From Sulfomarinibacter sp963741385 (GTDB lineage: Bacteria; Acidobacteriota; Thermoanaerobaculia; Thermoanaerobaculales; Sulfomarinibacteraceae): a stretch of DNA of 64,000 nucleotides. The notes under the pieces were generated by a model. That model had not been told where the DNA came from, ran no database searches, and was given only the letters and a program-made list of their open reading frames with translations. Shown piece after piece: positions 16,840 to 25,600 of this stretch (the first letter of the stretch is position 1; every line of letters begins with the position of its first letter). The stretch lies in contig CAVUHO010000006.1 in the NCBI GenBank assembly GCA_963741385.1, positions 682,001 through 746,000 of the forward strand, read 5' to 3'. The position numbers were made by a program, and so were the translations under genes.

Positions 16840-17591
16840 AGGCCGTCTACAGTGAGCATTTTCGGGTGCGGTCGTATGAAGTCGATCCCACGGGGCGTCT
16901 CCAGGTGCCGATCCTTTGCAAACTCTTGCAGGAAGTGGCGGTGACTCACGCCGGCATGCTCGGGGTGGCGGTGGAGACCCTGCTCGAACGCGGCACGGCG
17001 TGGGTGCTGTCGAGGATGTGCCTGTCTCTGGATCGATGGCCGCAGGGCGGCGACCAGATCACCATCGAGACCTGGCCCGAGGCCATGAGCAAGCTCATCG
17101 TGGAGCGGCGTTTTGCCCTGTCGACCCGAGATGGCGACCCCATTGGAACCGTCTCGACATGGTGGGTCGTGCTCGATCTCGAGCGACGGAGGCCGGTCCG
17201 GCTGCCCTCCGAAGCCTGGGACCGGTTCCGCGAGTACGAGATCGGATCGGTGCCGACGAAGCCGGGCAAGCTCGCTCTGCCGAATCCTCCGGAGCGGGAA
17301 CTCGTCTTCTCCGTCCGCCGCAGTGACGTCGATCTTTCCGGCCACGCCAATAACACCAGCTTCGTCGAGTGGGTCATCGAGGCCGTGCCGGATGAGATCT
17401 GGGGCGACTGCGATCTCACCGGCCTCGATATCCAATTCCTCGCCGAATGCCATCAGGGACAGACCGTGCAGTCGCGCAGCCAGCTCGTCAGAGGCGGCAA
17501 CGCGAACGAGGTCCGCCACCAGCTGACCCGTAAAGAGGACGGCACCGAGGTCGCAAGGGCACGGACGGTGTGGCGGAAACGCAACCGGTAG
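16836..17591 (+). CDS. Acyl-ACP thioesterase (Fat-type)
   Basis: A 251-residue double-hotdog protein of the acyl-ACP thioesterase family, releasing free fatty acids from acyl carrier protein. The N-terminal hotdog begins EHFRVRSYEVDPTGRLQVPIL and covers WVLSRMCLSLDRWP..GDQITIETWPE. The second holds RRSDVDLSGHANNTSFVEWV, where the D..xHANN pattern is the typical active-site helix of this family. There is no signal peptide. It has no fatty-acid genes beside it, and the following gene on the other strand is an SDR that could also act on acyl substrates. Confidence 0.88.
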   Translation: MKAVYSEHFRVRSYEVDPTGRLQVPILCKLLQEVAVTHAGMLGVAVETLLERGTAWVLSRMCLSLDRWPQGGDQITIETWPEAMSKLIVERRFALSTRDGDPIGTVSTWWVVLDLERRRPVRLPSEAWDRFREYEIGSVPTKPGKLALPNPPERELVFSVRRSDVDLSGHANNTSFVEWVIEAVPDEIWGDCDLTGLDIQFLAECHQGQTVQSRSQLVRGGNANEVRHQLTRKEDGTEVARARTVWRKRNR

Positions 17592-17804
17592 AACTCGTGA
17601 CTGCGAAGATGACAGGAGAAAGGGGGAAAGGGAGAAAGGGGGCCATCGCAATTTCGGATTTCGGATTTCGGATTTCGGATTTGCAGAAACGAAACGTGAT
17701 AATGGTCGCGTCTCCCCTGCTCCCCTGCACCCTTCCCCTGCTCCCTTTCTCCATGAGCGGGTGGGTGGCAATTCCGAATTCCGAATTCCGAATTCGAAAG
17801 TGCC
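17592..17804. repeat. Intergenic region with paired heptamer arrays
   Basis: No gene. ATTTCGG-type heptamers (about five copies) lie at 17650-17683 and AATTCCG-type heptamers (about four) at 17770-17797. They are flanked by purine-rich AGGGGGAAAGGGAGAAAGGG and pyrimidine-rich CCCCTGCTCCCTTTCTCC stretches that could pair. The convergent genes on each side end here, so the structure could act as a bidirectional transcription stop. Confidence 0.7.
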
Positions 17805-18614
17805 TTACGCCTCAGTCTTGAGGCTGTGCCCCCCGTCGACGGGGATGACGGCGCCGTTGATGTAGCTCGCTCCGCGTGAGGCGAGGAAGATCGCAATGCC
17901 GGCCATGTCCGCCGGTTCACCGATGCGGCCCAGGGGGCAGGCCTTTTCAAAAGTCTCGCGGTGACTCTCGAGCAGGGCCTTGGTCATCTTGCTGGGGAAA
18001 AAGCCCGGGGCGATGGCGTTGACGGTGATCGCCCGCCCGCCGAGGTGGACCGCGAGCATCCGCGTCAAGTGATGGACCGCGGCCTTGGCCGCGGCATAGG
18101 AGTAGTTCTCCACCATCGGCACCCGCAACCCGTCGATGGAACCGATGTTGACCACCCGCGCTGGATCGTCCGGGGTGCCGGCTTTCTCCAGCAGCGGCAG
18201 CAGGTCGCGGGTGAGGAAGAACAGGCTCTTGAGGTTGAGGTCGGTGATCTTGTCGAAGCCCTTCTCGGGAAAGGTCTCGATCGGCTCGCCCCAGGCGGCG
18301 CCGGCGTTGTTGACCAGGATGTGCAGCCTCTCTTCCCGCCCGCCGAAATCGCGAACGAGCGCCGCCACGCCGTCGAGGGTCGACAGGTCGTGGGGCAGCG
18401 AAGTGCACCGGCCGATCATGGACAGCTCGTCGGCAACCGCATCGCAGTCTTCCGCCGTGCGCGACGTGATGTAGACCGTCGCGCCCGCCTCGACATAGCC
18501 ACGGGCGATCATCAGACCGATGCCGCGGGAGCCGCCGGTGACCAGGGCGGTCTTGCCGCGGATCGAGAACAGGGACGGGACGTCGATCAGACCGCCGGTA
18601 TCAGAACTCTTCAT
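17805..18614 (-). CDS. SDR-family NAD(P)-dependent oxidoreductase (RhlG/3-oxoacyl reductase-like)
   Basis: A 269-residue classical short-chain dehydrogenase. The cofactor motif TGGSRGIG is near residue 29, NNAGAAWG (NNAG) follows, and the catalytic Ser, Tyr and Lys sit in GSIDG..YSYAAAKAA. The start ATG at 18614 has GGAGG six bases upstream; the frame opens further but without support. It resembles RhlG-type beta-ketoacyl reductases (LFSIRGKTALVTGGSRGIG). The physiological substrate is unknown. It lies downstream of phoD on the same strand but is separated by a terminator-like hairpin. Confidence 0.88.
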   Translation of the reverse strand: MKSSDTGGLIDVPSLFSIRGKTALVTGGSRGIGLMIARGYVEAGATVYITSRTAEDCDAVADELSMIGRCTSLPHDLSTLDGVAALVRDFGGREERLHILVNNAGAAWGEPIETFPEKGFDKITDLNLKSLFFLTRDLLPLLEKAGTPDDPARVVNIGSIDGLRVPMVENYSYAAAKAAVHHLTRMLAVHLGGRAITVNAIAPGFFPSKMTKALLESHRETFEKACPLGRIGEPADMAGIAIFLASRGASYINGAVIPVDGGHSLKTEA

Positions 18615-18639
18615 GCCGGACCTCCGCGGTTCATGAGAA

Positions 18640-18660
18640 GGGCCCGCGCGACGCGGGCCC
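18640..18660 (-). terminator. Hairpin between phoD and the SDR gene
   Basis: Perfect 9-bp GC stem (GGGCCCGCG / CGCGGGCCC) with a 3-base loop, lying 22 bases after the phoD stop on the minus strand. It is followed only by TTCTC, so it is a weak intrinsic terminator or an mRNA end-stabilising hairpin. Confidence 0.5.
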
Positions 18661-18681
18661 TGAATCAATCAACTCGAAAAA

Positions 18682-20811
18682 TCAAGGGCCGCGCCGGATG
18701 GCGCCGTCCTCGATGGTGAACACGATCGGGGTGAACAGGTCGTTGAGGGCCTCCGGGTCGTCATAGTAGCTGGTGCCGATCTCGCTCGACGGGATCTCCT
18801 CGAGCGTCGCCGTGAAGGCATCGGCGGTGACGTCCATGATGCCGTAGCCGTGCGCCCAGGTGTTGTCGTAGACGATGTCGGATGGTGACACCGCCGGGTT
18901 TGCGGCCGACCACTGGAGAAGTAGACCGTAGTACTGGAGGATCTGGTCGAGACCCGGGATCTGCCCGAGAATCGGGTCCGACTCGATGAAACGGGTGACG
19001 ATTTCGCCTGCGGTCGATGACGAGATCGCGGGCGGGGTGATCTCGTAGGTGCCGTTTTTGTGGTCGGTGACAAAGGTGGCGTGGATATCGCCCGAGATCA
19101 CCACCGCGTTGGGCACTAGCGCCAGCAAACCCAGGATCTCCTGGCGCTTCTGCGGGAAGCCGTTGAAGTCCTCGGTGCTGATTTGGAGCCGTGTGCGTAG
19201 AAAATCCGGAAAATCAGGAGGCAGGAAGGAGGCGATCAGCGGGTTGGTGAAGTCGACCACCAACGGCGTCATCATGTACGAGTGGCCAAGCACCTTCCAC
19301 CTCGCCGGGCTCGCCAGCAGCGTGCCCTGCAGCCACGCGTTCTGTTGCGAACCGTACGCCTCCTGCGCCGCCCCTCCGGTCTCCAGGTACCGCGCCGCCG
19401 CGTAGAGATCGAAGGTGTCCTTGATGACCTGTGCCCTCGAGCCGCCGAAGGAGTAGATCGAGGACTTGCCCATGATGAGGAACGAAATGCCGCGCGGCAG
19501 CACCGCCTGGATCTCGGCCGAGAACGGGGGCGCCAGCCCGGCTGCCCCGAACAGCAGGTTGACGAAGGTGGCGCTGACGTTTCCCGACATCACCTCCTCG
19601 GCCTTGCGCACCGCCGAGAAAAAGTCGAGGGCGGGATTTTCCAGCTGGTAGAGGTTCGCCGCGATCATGGTCGCCGTCTGCTGGAGGATCGGCAGCGCGG
19701 CGCCGAGCATCCGCATGTCGACGTAGGGATCGAAGCTGTCCCGGATGTAGGGCCACGAGGCGCCCACCAGGCTTGCGGCAGTGGCCTCGTCCACCGCGAT
19801 GGACCCCGGGAAAGCGTCTTCGGGGATGAGGTGATCGGGACGGTAGGACCGCAGGTCGGTCAACACCAGGTGCAGGTTCGATCCGTAGATCAGATCGCGG
19901 TAGATCTTTGCGTTCGGGTAAAGATCGTCGGCGCCGATCTCGAGCACTCCGTCGTCATTGAGCGCGGCGTCGATCGGCACCCACTCGTAGAACGCCCGCT
20001 CCGAGTTGTGCTTGCGCTCCACGTTGTACTCGTCCACGCGACCGTCGAAGTAGGTGGCGGTGGCCCCCCAGGCGTCGTCGGAGTACTCGTGGTCGTCCCA
20101 GATCACCAGCATCGGCCAGCGCTCGTGCACCTGCTGCAGCATCGGGTCGGAGCGGTAGGCCCGATAGATGTCACGGTAATTGGAGAGACTCGCCGCCGCG
20201 TAGTTCGGGTTTTCTGCGGTGCCGAGCTGGATCGCCCCATCCGTGTCCTCGAACTCGATTGAACGCTCGCTGCCCACCTCCTGGAACTGCGGATCACCGG
20301 TGGTCTCGTAGATGTAGTCGCCGAGGTGGACCACGAAGTCAATGTCCTCGTCGTGGTCGAGCAGCAACTTCTGATAGGCGTTGTAGTAGCGGCCGATGTA
20401 ATCCTGACAGTAGACGACGGCAAACCGCACCGGCACGTCCATGTCCGGCGTCGGTGCCGTCCGGGTGCGGCCGACGGCCGACACGGCATCACCGAAGCTG
20501 AATTGGTAGTAGTAGGTGGTGTAGGGCTCGAGACCCCCGATCTTGACCTTGAGCGCGCCGTCGTACTCGGAATCCACATCGAGAACCCGGCTGTCGACGA
20601 CGTGCACCAGACTCTCATCCGTGGCCACCACGAGGTTGACCGTCGCAGGAATTCCGCCGTCGGGCATCGCCGCCCGCGTCCACAGCACCACGCTGTCGGC
20701 CGTGGGGTCCCCCGAGGCCACCGATTGGGGGAAGGAATCGCTCGCCGCTGCCGCCCCGGCCACCAGACACACCGCCGCGAATACACCCAACCACATGGAT
20801 TTTCCGCGCAT
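18682..20811 (-). CDS. phoD: Alkaline phosphatase D (PhoD) family protein
   Basis: Secreted phosphodiesterase/phosphomonoesterase, 709 residues. The start ATG at 20811 follows AAGGAGG; the signal peptide is MRGKSMWLGVFAAVCLVAGAAAA, which lacks a Tat twin-Arg although most PhoD are Tat exported. A PhoD N-terminal beta domain (QSVASGDPTADSVVLWTRA) is followed by the metallophosphatase domain, with the typical ligand motifs YCQDY, HLGDYIYE, WDDHEYSDDAWG and SGDIHATFV. There is an insertion of about 130 residues (around DMRMLGAALPIL to GGSRAQVIKD) compared with shorter PhoD. It may scavenge phosphate from organic esters. No Pho box was found. Confidence 0.9.
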   Translation of the reverse strand: MRGKSMWLGVFAAVCLVAGAAAASDSFPQSVASGDPTADSVVLWTRAAMPDGGIPATVNLVVATDESLVHVVDSRVLDVDSEYDGALKVKIGGLEPYTTYYYQFSFGDAVSAVGRTRTAPTPDMDVPVRFAVVYCQDYIGRYYNAYQKLLLDHDEDIDFVVHLGDYIYETTGDPQFQEVGSERSIEFEDTDGAIQLGTAENPNYAAASLSNYRDIYRAYRSDPMLQQVHERWPMLVIWDDHEYSDDAWGATATYFDGRVDEYNVERKHNSERAFYEWVPIDAALNDDGVLEIGADDLYPNAKIYRDLIYGSNLHLVLTDLRSYRPDHLIPEDAFPGSIAVDEATAASLVGASWPYIRDSFDPYVDMRMLGAALPILQQTATMIAANLYQLENPALDFFSAVRKAEEVMSGNVSATFVNLLFGAAGLAPPFSAEIQAVLPRGISFLIMGKSSIYSFGGSRAQVIKDTFDLYAAARYLETGGAAQEAYGSQQNAWLQGTLLASPARWKVLGHSYMMTPLVVDFTNPLIASFLPPDFPDFLRTRLQISTEDFNGFPQKRQEILGLLALVPNAVVISGDIHATFVTDHKNGTYEITPPAISSSTAGEIVTRFIESDPILGQIPGLDQILQYYGLLLQWSAANPAVSPSDIVYDNTWAHGYGIMDVTADAFTATLEEIPSSEIGTSYYDDPEALNDLFTPIVFTIEDGAIRRGP

Positions 20812-20933
20812 CACATCCTCCTTCAAAGGCGCACGGACACAACCGCCCGCGCAGGGTATCCGTTCGTCATGAGACATCGCAGTCGTTGCCACCACATGAA
20901 GCGGCCCAATGGTACACCGGATGAATTCGGAAT

Positions 20934-20957
20934 GAGGAATTCGGAATTCGGAATTCC
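20934..20957. repeat. Short heptamer array (TTCGGAA type)
   Basis: About three copies of AATTCGG next to a C-rich CCCACCCGCACCCCCACC tract, upstream of phoD. Same class as the other arrays in the window. Confidence 0.65.
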
Positions 20958-21010
20958 CACCCGCACCCCCACCGACTGGATACGTCCGAGTGCTCAGGGT
21001 GGGTGGGACC

Positions 21011-21370
21011 GCGTGCGGCGGAGCGTGCCATTTTCAACATTGTTGGTTCCATCACCCTCAATGCCGGTTGGATCCCCCGGGCCAACAATGTTGAAGGTGG
21101 CAACTCCCGGGAAGCGCGTGCGGATACGTGCCGCGTGCGGCGGAGCGTGCAATCTTCAACATTGTTGGACGCACGAACAGGGACTTCGGCAGGTCGATTC
21201 GGGCAAACAATGTTGAAGGTGGCAACTCCCGGGAAGCGCGCGCGGATACGGCCCGCGTGTGGCGGAGGTGCCGTTTTGAACATTGTCTGATCCTCTCACC
21301 TTGACGTCGGCAGAGCGTCTCGAGCAAACAATGATCAAGGTGGCTCCTCGCGGGAGGGACCCCAGGAAAA
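21011..21370. repeat. Three tandem copies of a 122-bp unit with internal inverted repeats
   Basis: Units begin at 21011, 21133 and 21255 with GCGTGCGGCGGAG or close variants, so the period is exactly 122. In each, TTCAACATTGTT faces AACAATGTTGAA across about 35 variable bases, giving a hairpin of up to 14 bp. The unit continues GGTGGCAACTCCCGGGAAGC. Copies 1 and 2 are nearly identical outside the loop, while copy 3 has diverged. Each stem arm is itself palindromic (CAACATTGTTG). No reading frame is preserved, so it is non-coding. It lies between the ABC exporter 3' end and phoD. Confidence 0.85.
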
Positions 21371-21374
21371 GCGG

Positions 21375-23132
21375 CTACGCCACCAGCAGGTCCTCGCCGG
21401 CCCTGACCAGGCGGGCGTAAGCGCCGTCGGCGGCAAGCAGCTCGTTGTGGGTCCCCTGCTCCACCACTCTCCCGTGGCTGAGGACCACGATGCGATCGGC
21501 GCGCTCGACGGTCGAAAGGCGGTGGGCGATGACGATCACCGTCTTGCGTTCGAAGATCCTGGCCAGCGCGTCCTGGATCAGCTGCTCGGTGATCGAGTCG
21601 ATCGAGGCGGTCGCCTCGTCGAGGATCACGACCGGCGGGTCGTGGGCCATGGCGCGGGCAAAGGTCAGGAGCTGGCCCTCGCCGACCGACAGGTCGGCGC
21701 CGCGCTCGCGCAGGACGTGGTCCCAGCCCACCCGCTCGACGACGTGGTCGGCGTTGACCAGAACCGACGCGGCCTCGCACCCGGCCTGATCGATGGCGCC
21801 GCTGCCGAGATCAACGTTGAAACGCACGGTCTCCGAGAACAGCTGCGGGTCCTGCCGCACACCGGCGATGCGACGGCGCACGTCCCTCGAGCGGACATCA
21901 CGCAGCTCGTGGCCGTCGAGGGTGATGGAACCGCGGTAGCCGGTGTAGGAGGTGTCAAGGAGCCGGCTGATGGTGGTCTTACCGGAACCGGTCGCGCCAA
22001 CCAGCGCGACGACCTCACCTGGGCGCACCTCGAAATCCACCTCGTGCAGCACATCCTCGCCGTCTTCGCGGTAGCTGAAACTGACTCCGCGCATGACGAT
22101 CTCGCCTCGCACTTCCTGGAGCGGTTCACCCGCGCCGGACACCGTCTCCTCGACATCGAGCAGCGAGAGAATCTTCTCGAGCGCAGCCGCTCCCTGCTGC
22201 AAAACCGCCACCGTAGAGGAGAGCTCGCGGAGGGGCGTGAACAGTCGATCCAGGTACTGGATGAACGCAACCAGGAGCCCCGCGCTCACCGGAGTGACGG
22301 CGGCTATCGGGAAGCCCATTCGGGATGCCAGACCCGATCCATACCACAGCATGACCGCCACGCCGATCGAAGCCGAGCCGTCGACCACCGCGTACATCAT
22401 CGCGTCGTAGACGTTGGAACGGGTGGTGGCTGCGCGGTAGCGCTGGTTGCGCTCGTCGAACAGGCTCTCGCTATGCCCTTCGTTGCCGAAGAGCTGAACC
22501 ACTTCGACGCCGTCGATGCGCTCGGAGAGGAACGCGTTGACCGACGCCAGAGCGCTCCGGACCTCGGCGAACAGCGCCCGCAACCGCCGCCTGATGAACT
22601 CGAGGAAGGCCAGGATCGGCGGCGCCAGCAGCAGCAGGACCAGGGTCAGCCGGGCGTCGAGCAGGAACATGGCGATCAGGGTGCCGATGATCAGCAGGAG
22701 GTCGAGCACGATGTTGATCAGACCCGACGACAACGCCTCGCCGAGGGCATCCACGTCCGACGTTGCCCGGGTCAAGAGCTTGCCCGCCGGCTGCCGGTCG
22801 AGATAGCTCTGCCGCAGACCGAGGAGCTTGCGGTAAATGCCAGAGCGCAGCCGCACGATGCTGCGCTGCCCTCCCCACGCCAGGAGCATCACATAGGCGC
22901 CTTCGAGCAGGTAGGCGGCAACGACCGCGCCAAGATATGCCAGCGCCAGGGACATCAGGCCCTTCGCGACACCCGACACCAGGTGCTCGTCGATGACTTT
23001 CTTCAGCAGCCACGGTTGGAGCAGGTCGAGGCCGGCGGTCGCCGGGGTCAGGGCGATCGCCAGACCGAAGGCCCATGCGTCCGGCCGCAGGTACGGCCAC
23101 AGGCGGCGAACCACGACAGGCGACTGACTCAC
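21375..23132 (-). CDS. ABC exporter half-transporter (consensus-site subunit)
   Basis: A 585-residue type IV ABC exporter subunit: six membrane helices, then an ATPase domain with Walker A GATGSGKT, signature LSVGEGQ and Walker B VVILDEATASID with the catalytic Glu intact. The GTG start at 23132 overlaps the preceding subunit's stop (GTGA), so the pair is coupled and surely heterodimeric. The LSVGEGQ signature departs from LSGGQ but is common in LmrC/YheH-type partners. The transported substrate (drug, lipid or peptide) cannot be read from sequence. Confidence 0.93.
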   Translation of the reverse strand: MSQSPVVVRRLWPYLRPDAWAFGLAIALTPATAGLDLLQPWLLKKVIDEHLVSGVAKGLMSLALAYLGAVVAAYLLEGAYVMLLAWGGQRSIVRLRSGIYRKLLGLRQSYLDRQPAGKLLTRATSDVDALGEALSSGLINIVLDLLLIIGTLIAMFLLDARLTLVLLLLAPPILAFLEFIRRRLRALFAEVRSALASVNAFLSERIDGVEVVQLFGNEGHSESLFDERNQRYRAATTRSNVYDAMMYAVVDGSASIGVAVMLWYGSGLASRMGFPIAAVTPVSAGLLVAFIQYLDRLFTPLRELSSTVAVLQQGAAALEKILSLLDVEETVSGAGEPLQEVRGEIVMRGVSFSYREDGEDVLHEVDFEVRPGEVVALVGATGSGKTTISRLLDTSYTGYRGSITLDGHELRDVRSRDVRRRIAGVRQDPQLFSETVRFNVDLGSGAIDQAGCEAASVLVNADHVVERVGWDHVLRERGADLSVGEGQLLTFARAMAHDPPVVILDEATASIDSITEQLIQDALARIFERKTVIVIAHRLSTVERADRIVVLSHGRVVEQGTHNELLAADGAYARLVRAGEDLLVA

Positions 23133-24958
23133 GACGCCGCCTCCACGTCGGCCGCCGCGCGCTGGCTTTGGACCAGCCACGTGTCGCGGTAGATCCCGGG
23201 CCGCTTGATCAGTTCGGCGTGGGTGCCCCGGTCGACCAGCCGGCCGCCGTCGAGCACCAGGACGCCGTCGCAGTGGCGCAACGCCGACAATCGGTGGCTG
23301 GCGATCAGCACCGTCGGCGCCTCCGGCCGCCGGGTGAGAGCCGCTACGGTCGCCACGAGTTGCGCCTCGGTCTGGTGGTCAACCGCCGACAGGACGTCGT
23401 CGAGGATCAAGAGGTCACTCCGCCGGTACAATCCCCGCGCCAGGGCGACCCGCTGCCGCTGCCCTCCCGACAGCATGATCCCGCGCTCGCCGACCACCGT
23501 CTGAAGCCCGTCGGGCAGCGCCTCGAGATCGGTCTCCAGGGCCGCCATGTCCACCGACCGCGCAATCCGCTCCTCGTCCGGCACGGCCTCCAACGCGACA
23601 TTGGACGCGATGGCGTCCGAAAAGAGAAACGGCCGCTGGGGCACCATGGACAGACGGCGGCGCCATGACCCGAGATCGATGGTCCGGAGGTCGACACCAT
23701 CCACCAGGATCGAACCCTCCGGCGGGTTGTAGATGCGGGCGAGGAGACGCAGCAGAGTGCTCTTGCCGCTCCCGGTACGTCCGAAAACCCCGATCACCGA
23801 GCCGGCGGGAATGTCAGCGGTGAGATCCTGGAGCACCGCCCGCTGCGGCTCGTCAGGGTACGCGAACGACAAGCTGCGAATATCGATGGCCGGTCCATGG
23901 CCGGGCTCAGACGGATATCCCGTGGCGCCCTCGGGCCGTTCGACCGGCGCATCCATGAGCTCGAAGATGCGTCCGAGCGCCGCCCGTCCCCGCTGGATCA
24001 CCGACATCATCCACCCCATGGAACGCAGCGGCGGAAGAAAGACGGCGAGGAGGGCGATGAACGCCACCAGCTCGCCGACGGTGAGGGCGCCGGTGAGCAC
24101 CATCTTGCCGCCGACGGCGATCAGCACGAACATCGAAATCCCGCCGGCCAGGACCAACAGCGGCAGGGCGATGGAACGGACGACCGCCAGCCTGATGCCG
24201 GTGCGCAGCCACTCGAGGTTGCGCTTCTCGAACCTCTCGATGAATGCCTCCTCGGCGACGAAGCCCTGGATGGCCGCCATCCCCTGGAGGCTGCCGAGCA
24301 CGTGTTCCGAAATCTCGCCCAACTGCTCCTGACTGCGTTTTGCGAGCAGAAAGAGCCGCCGGATGCCCCACTGGACGACGCCGGCGGCGGCTGCCACCGG
24401 CAGCAGCGCCATCAGGGTCAGACGGGGTGACAGGGTCACCATCTTCCAGCCCGTGAGGGCCACCGCCATGGTGACGTTGAAGACCTGAAGACCGCCGAAC
24501 CCGACCAGGGTGCGGACCCAGGAGATGTCGTTGGAGGCACGGCTGACGATGTCGCCGCGCTTGTGAACGGCGTAGAACGAGGGCTGCAGACGCAGCAGGT
24601 GGGCGAAGAGGTCGCGGCGCAGGTGGTACTCGACGTGCCGGCCCGGGTTGAAGATGAGGACCCTGGACAGGCTGCGCACCGCGATCACGCCGAAACCCAT
24701 GACGGCGATCGCCGCGACATACTGTCCGACCGGGTTGCCTGCCCGCAGGGCATCGATGGCGTGGCCGATTTGGCCGGGGATACTGACGCTGAGGTAGTTC
24801 GTCACCCACAGAAAAGCCGCCCCGGCCAGGTAGCTCCACCGGTATCGCCAGGCATAGACCGTGAGGAGCCGCCTGATCGGCGTCCCTTTCGCCCCGTTCG
24901 TTCCGTTGGTCTTGTCTTCCAAACTCACGCTCCGTGGAACCGTCGAGTATCCTCTCAT
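23129..24958 (-). CDS. ABC exporter half-transporter (degenerate-site subunit)
   Basis: Partner of the downstream subunit, about 609 residues: six TM helices and an ATPase with Walker A GRTGSGKS, signature SGGQRQRVALARG and Walker B LLILDDVLSAVD. The residue after the Walker B aspartate is Asp, not Glu, the hallmark of the degenerate site in asymmetric exporters such as TM287/288 and LmrCD. The start is uncertain. I use ATG at 24958 because the longer frame reads through an intergenic AACGTT-type repeat; GTG at 24928 is another option. Confidence 0.92.
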   Translation of the reverse strand: MRGYSTVPRSVSLEDKTNGTNGAKGTPIRRLLTVYAWRYRWSYLAGAAFLWVTNYLSVSIPGQIGHAIDALRAGNPVGQYVAAIAVMGFGVIAVRSLSRVLIFNPGRHVEYHLRRDLFAHLLRLQPSFYAVHKRGDIVSRASNDISWVRTLVGFGGLQVFNVTMAVALTGWKMVTLSPRLTLMALLPVAAAAGVVQWGIRRLFLLAKRSQEQLGEISEHVLGSLQGMAAIQGFVAEEAFIERFEKRNLEWLRTGIRLAVVRSIALPLLVLAGGISMFVLIAVGGKMVLTGALTVGELVAFIALLAVFLPPLRSMGWMMSVIQRGRAALGRIFELMDAPVERPEGATGYPSEPGHGPAIDIRSLSFAYPDEPQRAVLQDLTADIPAGSVIGVFGRTGSGKSTLLRLLARIYNPPEGSILVDGVDLRTIDLGSWRRRLSMVPQRPFLFSDAIASNVALEAVPDEERIARSVDMAALETDLEALPDGLQTVVGERGIMLSGGQRQRVALARGLYRRSDLLILDDVLSAVDHQTEAQLVATVAALTRRPEAPTVLIASHRLSALRHCDGVLVLDGGRLVDRGTHAELIKRPGIYRDTWLVQSQRAAADVEAAS

Positions 24959-24970
24959 GTTCCATCGCAA

Positions 24971-25008
24971 CGTGAAAACGTTCAAACGTTTCAACGTTCA
25001 AACGTCCG
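24971..25008. repeat. Tandem AACGTTCAAACGT/TTCAACGTT repeat
   Basis: About four imperfect octamers of the form ACGTTCAA / ACGTTTCA lie between the ABC exporter start and hpt. Related bases reappear at 36950-36975 at the end of the DUF2231 gene. Possibly a regulatory or merely repetitive element. Confidence 0.5.
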
Positions 25009-25066
25009 GTGGACCCGACCTGACAACCGCGCTAGGCTCTCGAGACCGCCGAAAAAGGAGGATGCC

Positions 25067-25600
25067 GTGACCGAAGCCATACCCGAAGTGCTGATCACCG
25101 AGGACCAGATCCACGCCAAGGTCGAGGAGCTCGCGCGCACCATCTCGGTGGACTACCGCGATGTCGACGATCTGATCTTGGTCGGTGTGCTCAAGGGCTC
25201 GTTTATTTTCCTCGCCGATCTCGCCCGCCATCTGACCGTCCCCCGCAGCGTCGACTTCATGGCTCTCTCCACCTACGGCGACGGCACCGAGACGGACGGC
25301 GCGGTGCGGATGATCATGGACCTGCGCCGCAACATCGCCGGCAAACATGTGCTGATCGTCGAGGACATCGTCGATACCGGCCACACCCTGGCCTACCTGG
25401 TCCGCACCCTGGCGGCACGGCAGCCCGCCTCGCTCAAGACCTGCGTTCTCGTGCACAAACCCGACCGGCGCGAGGTCTACGCCCAGATCGACTACCTGGG
25501 ATTCGAGATCCCCGACGTCTGGGTGGTCGGCTGCGGTCTCGACTGGGCCGAGAAGTTCCGGACGCTGCCCTACATCGGAGTGGTGAAGCCGGAGGAGTAG
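25067..25600 (+). CDS. hpt: Hypoxanthine phosphoribosyltransferase
   Basis: Purine salvage enzyme converting hypoxanthine or guanine plus PRPP to IMP or GMP. The 177 residues show the PRPP-binding motif VLIVEDIVDTGHTL (about residues 98-111), the flexible-loop region LSTYGDGTETDGAV and the C-terminal VVGCGLDWAEKFRTLPYIGVV. The GTG start at 25067 follows AAAAAGGAGG by five bases. The reading frame extends far upstream, but antisense to the ABC exporter gene and without homology. It is monocistronic. Confidence 0.95.
   Translation: MTEAIPEVLITEDQIHAKVEELARTISVDYRDVDDLILVGVLKGSFIFLADLARHLTVPRSVDFMALSTYGDGTETDGAVRMIMDLRRNIAGKHVLIVEDIVDTGHTLAYLVRTLAARQPASLKTCVLVHKPDRREVYAQIDYLGFEIPDVWVVGCGLDWAEKFRTLPYIGVVKPEE

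Noticed and set aside
21011..21370. CRISPR array
   Set aside because: Only three copies, with a period of 122 and the conserved part far longer than a CRISPR repeat. Copy 3 is diverged and no cas gene is present.
21011..21370. Integron attC sites
   Set aside because: No core RYYYAAC/GTTRRRY pair, no integrase and no cassette genes between the repeats.
24563..25066. Long upstream extension of hpt
   Set aside because: It lies antisense to the ABC exporter and lacks homology. The GTG at 25067 has a strong ribosome binding site and gives the normal protein length.
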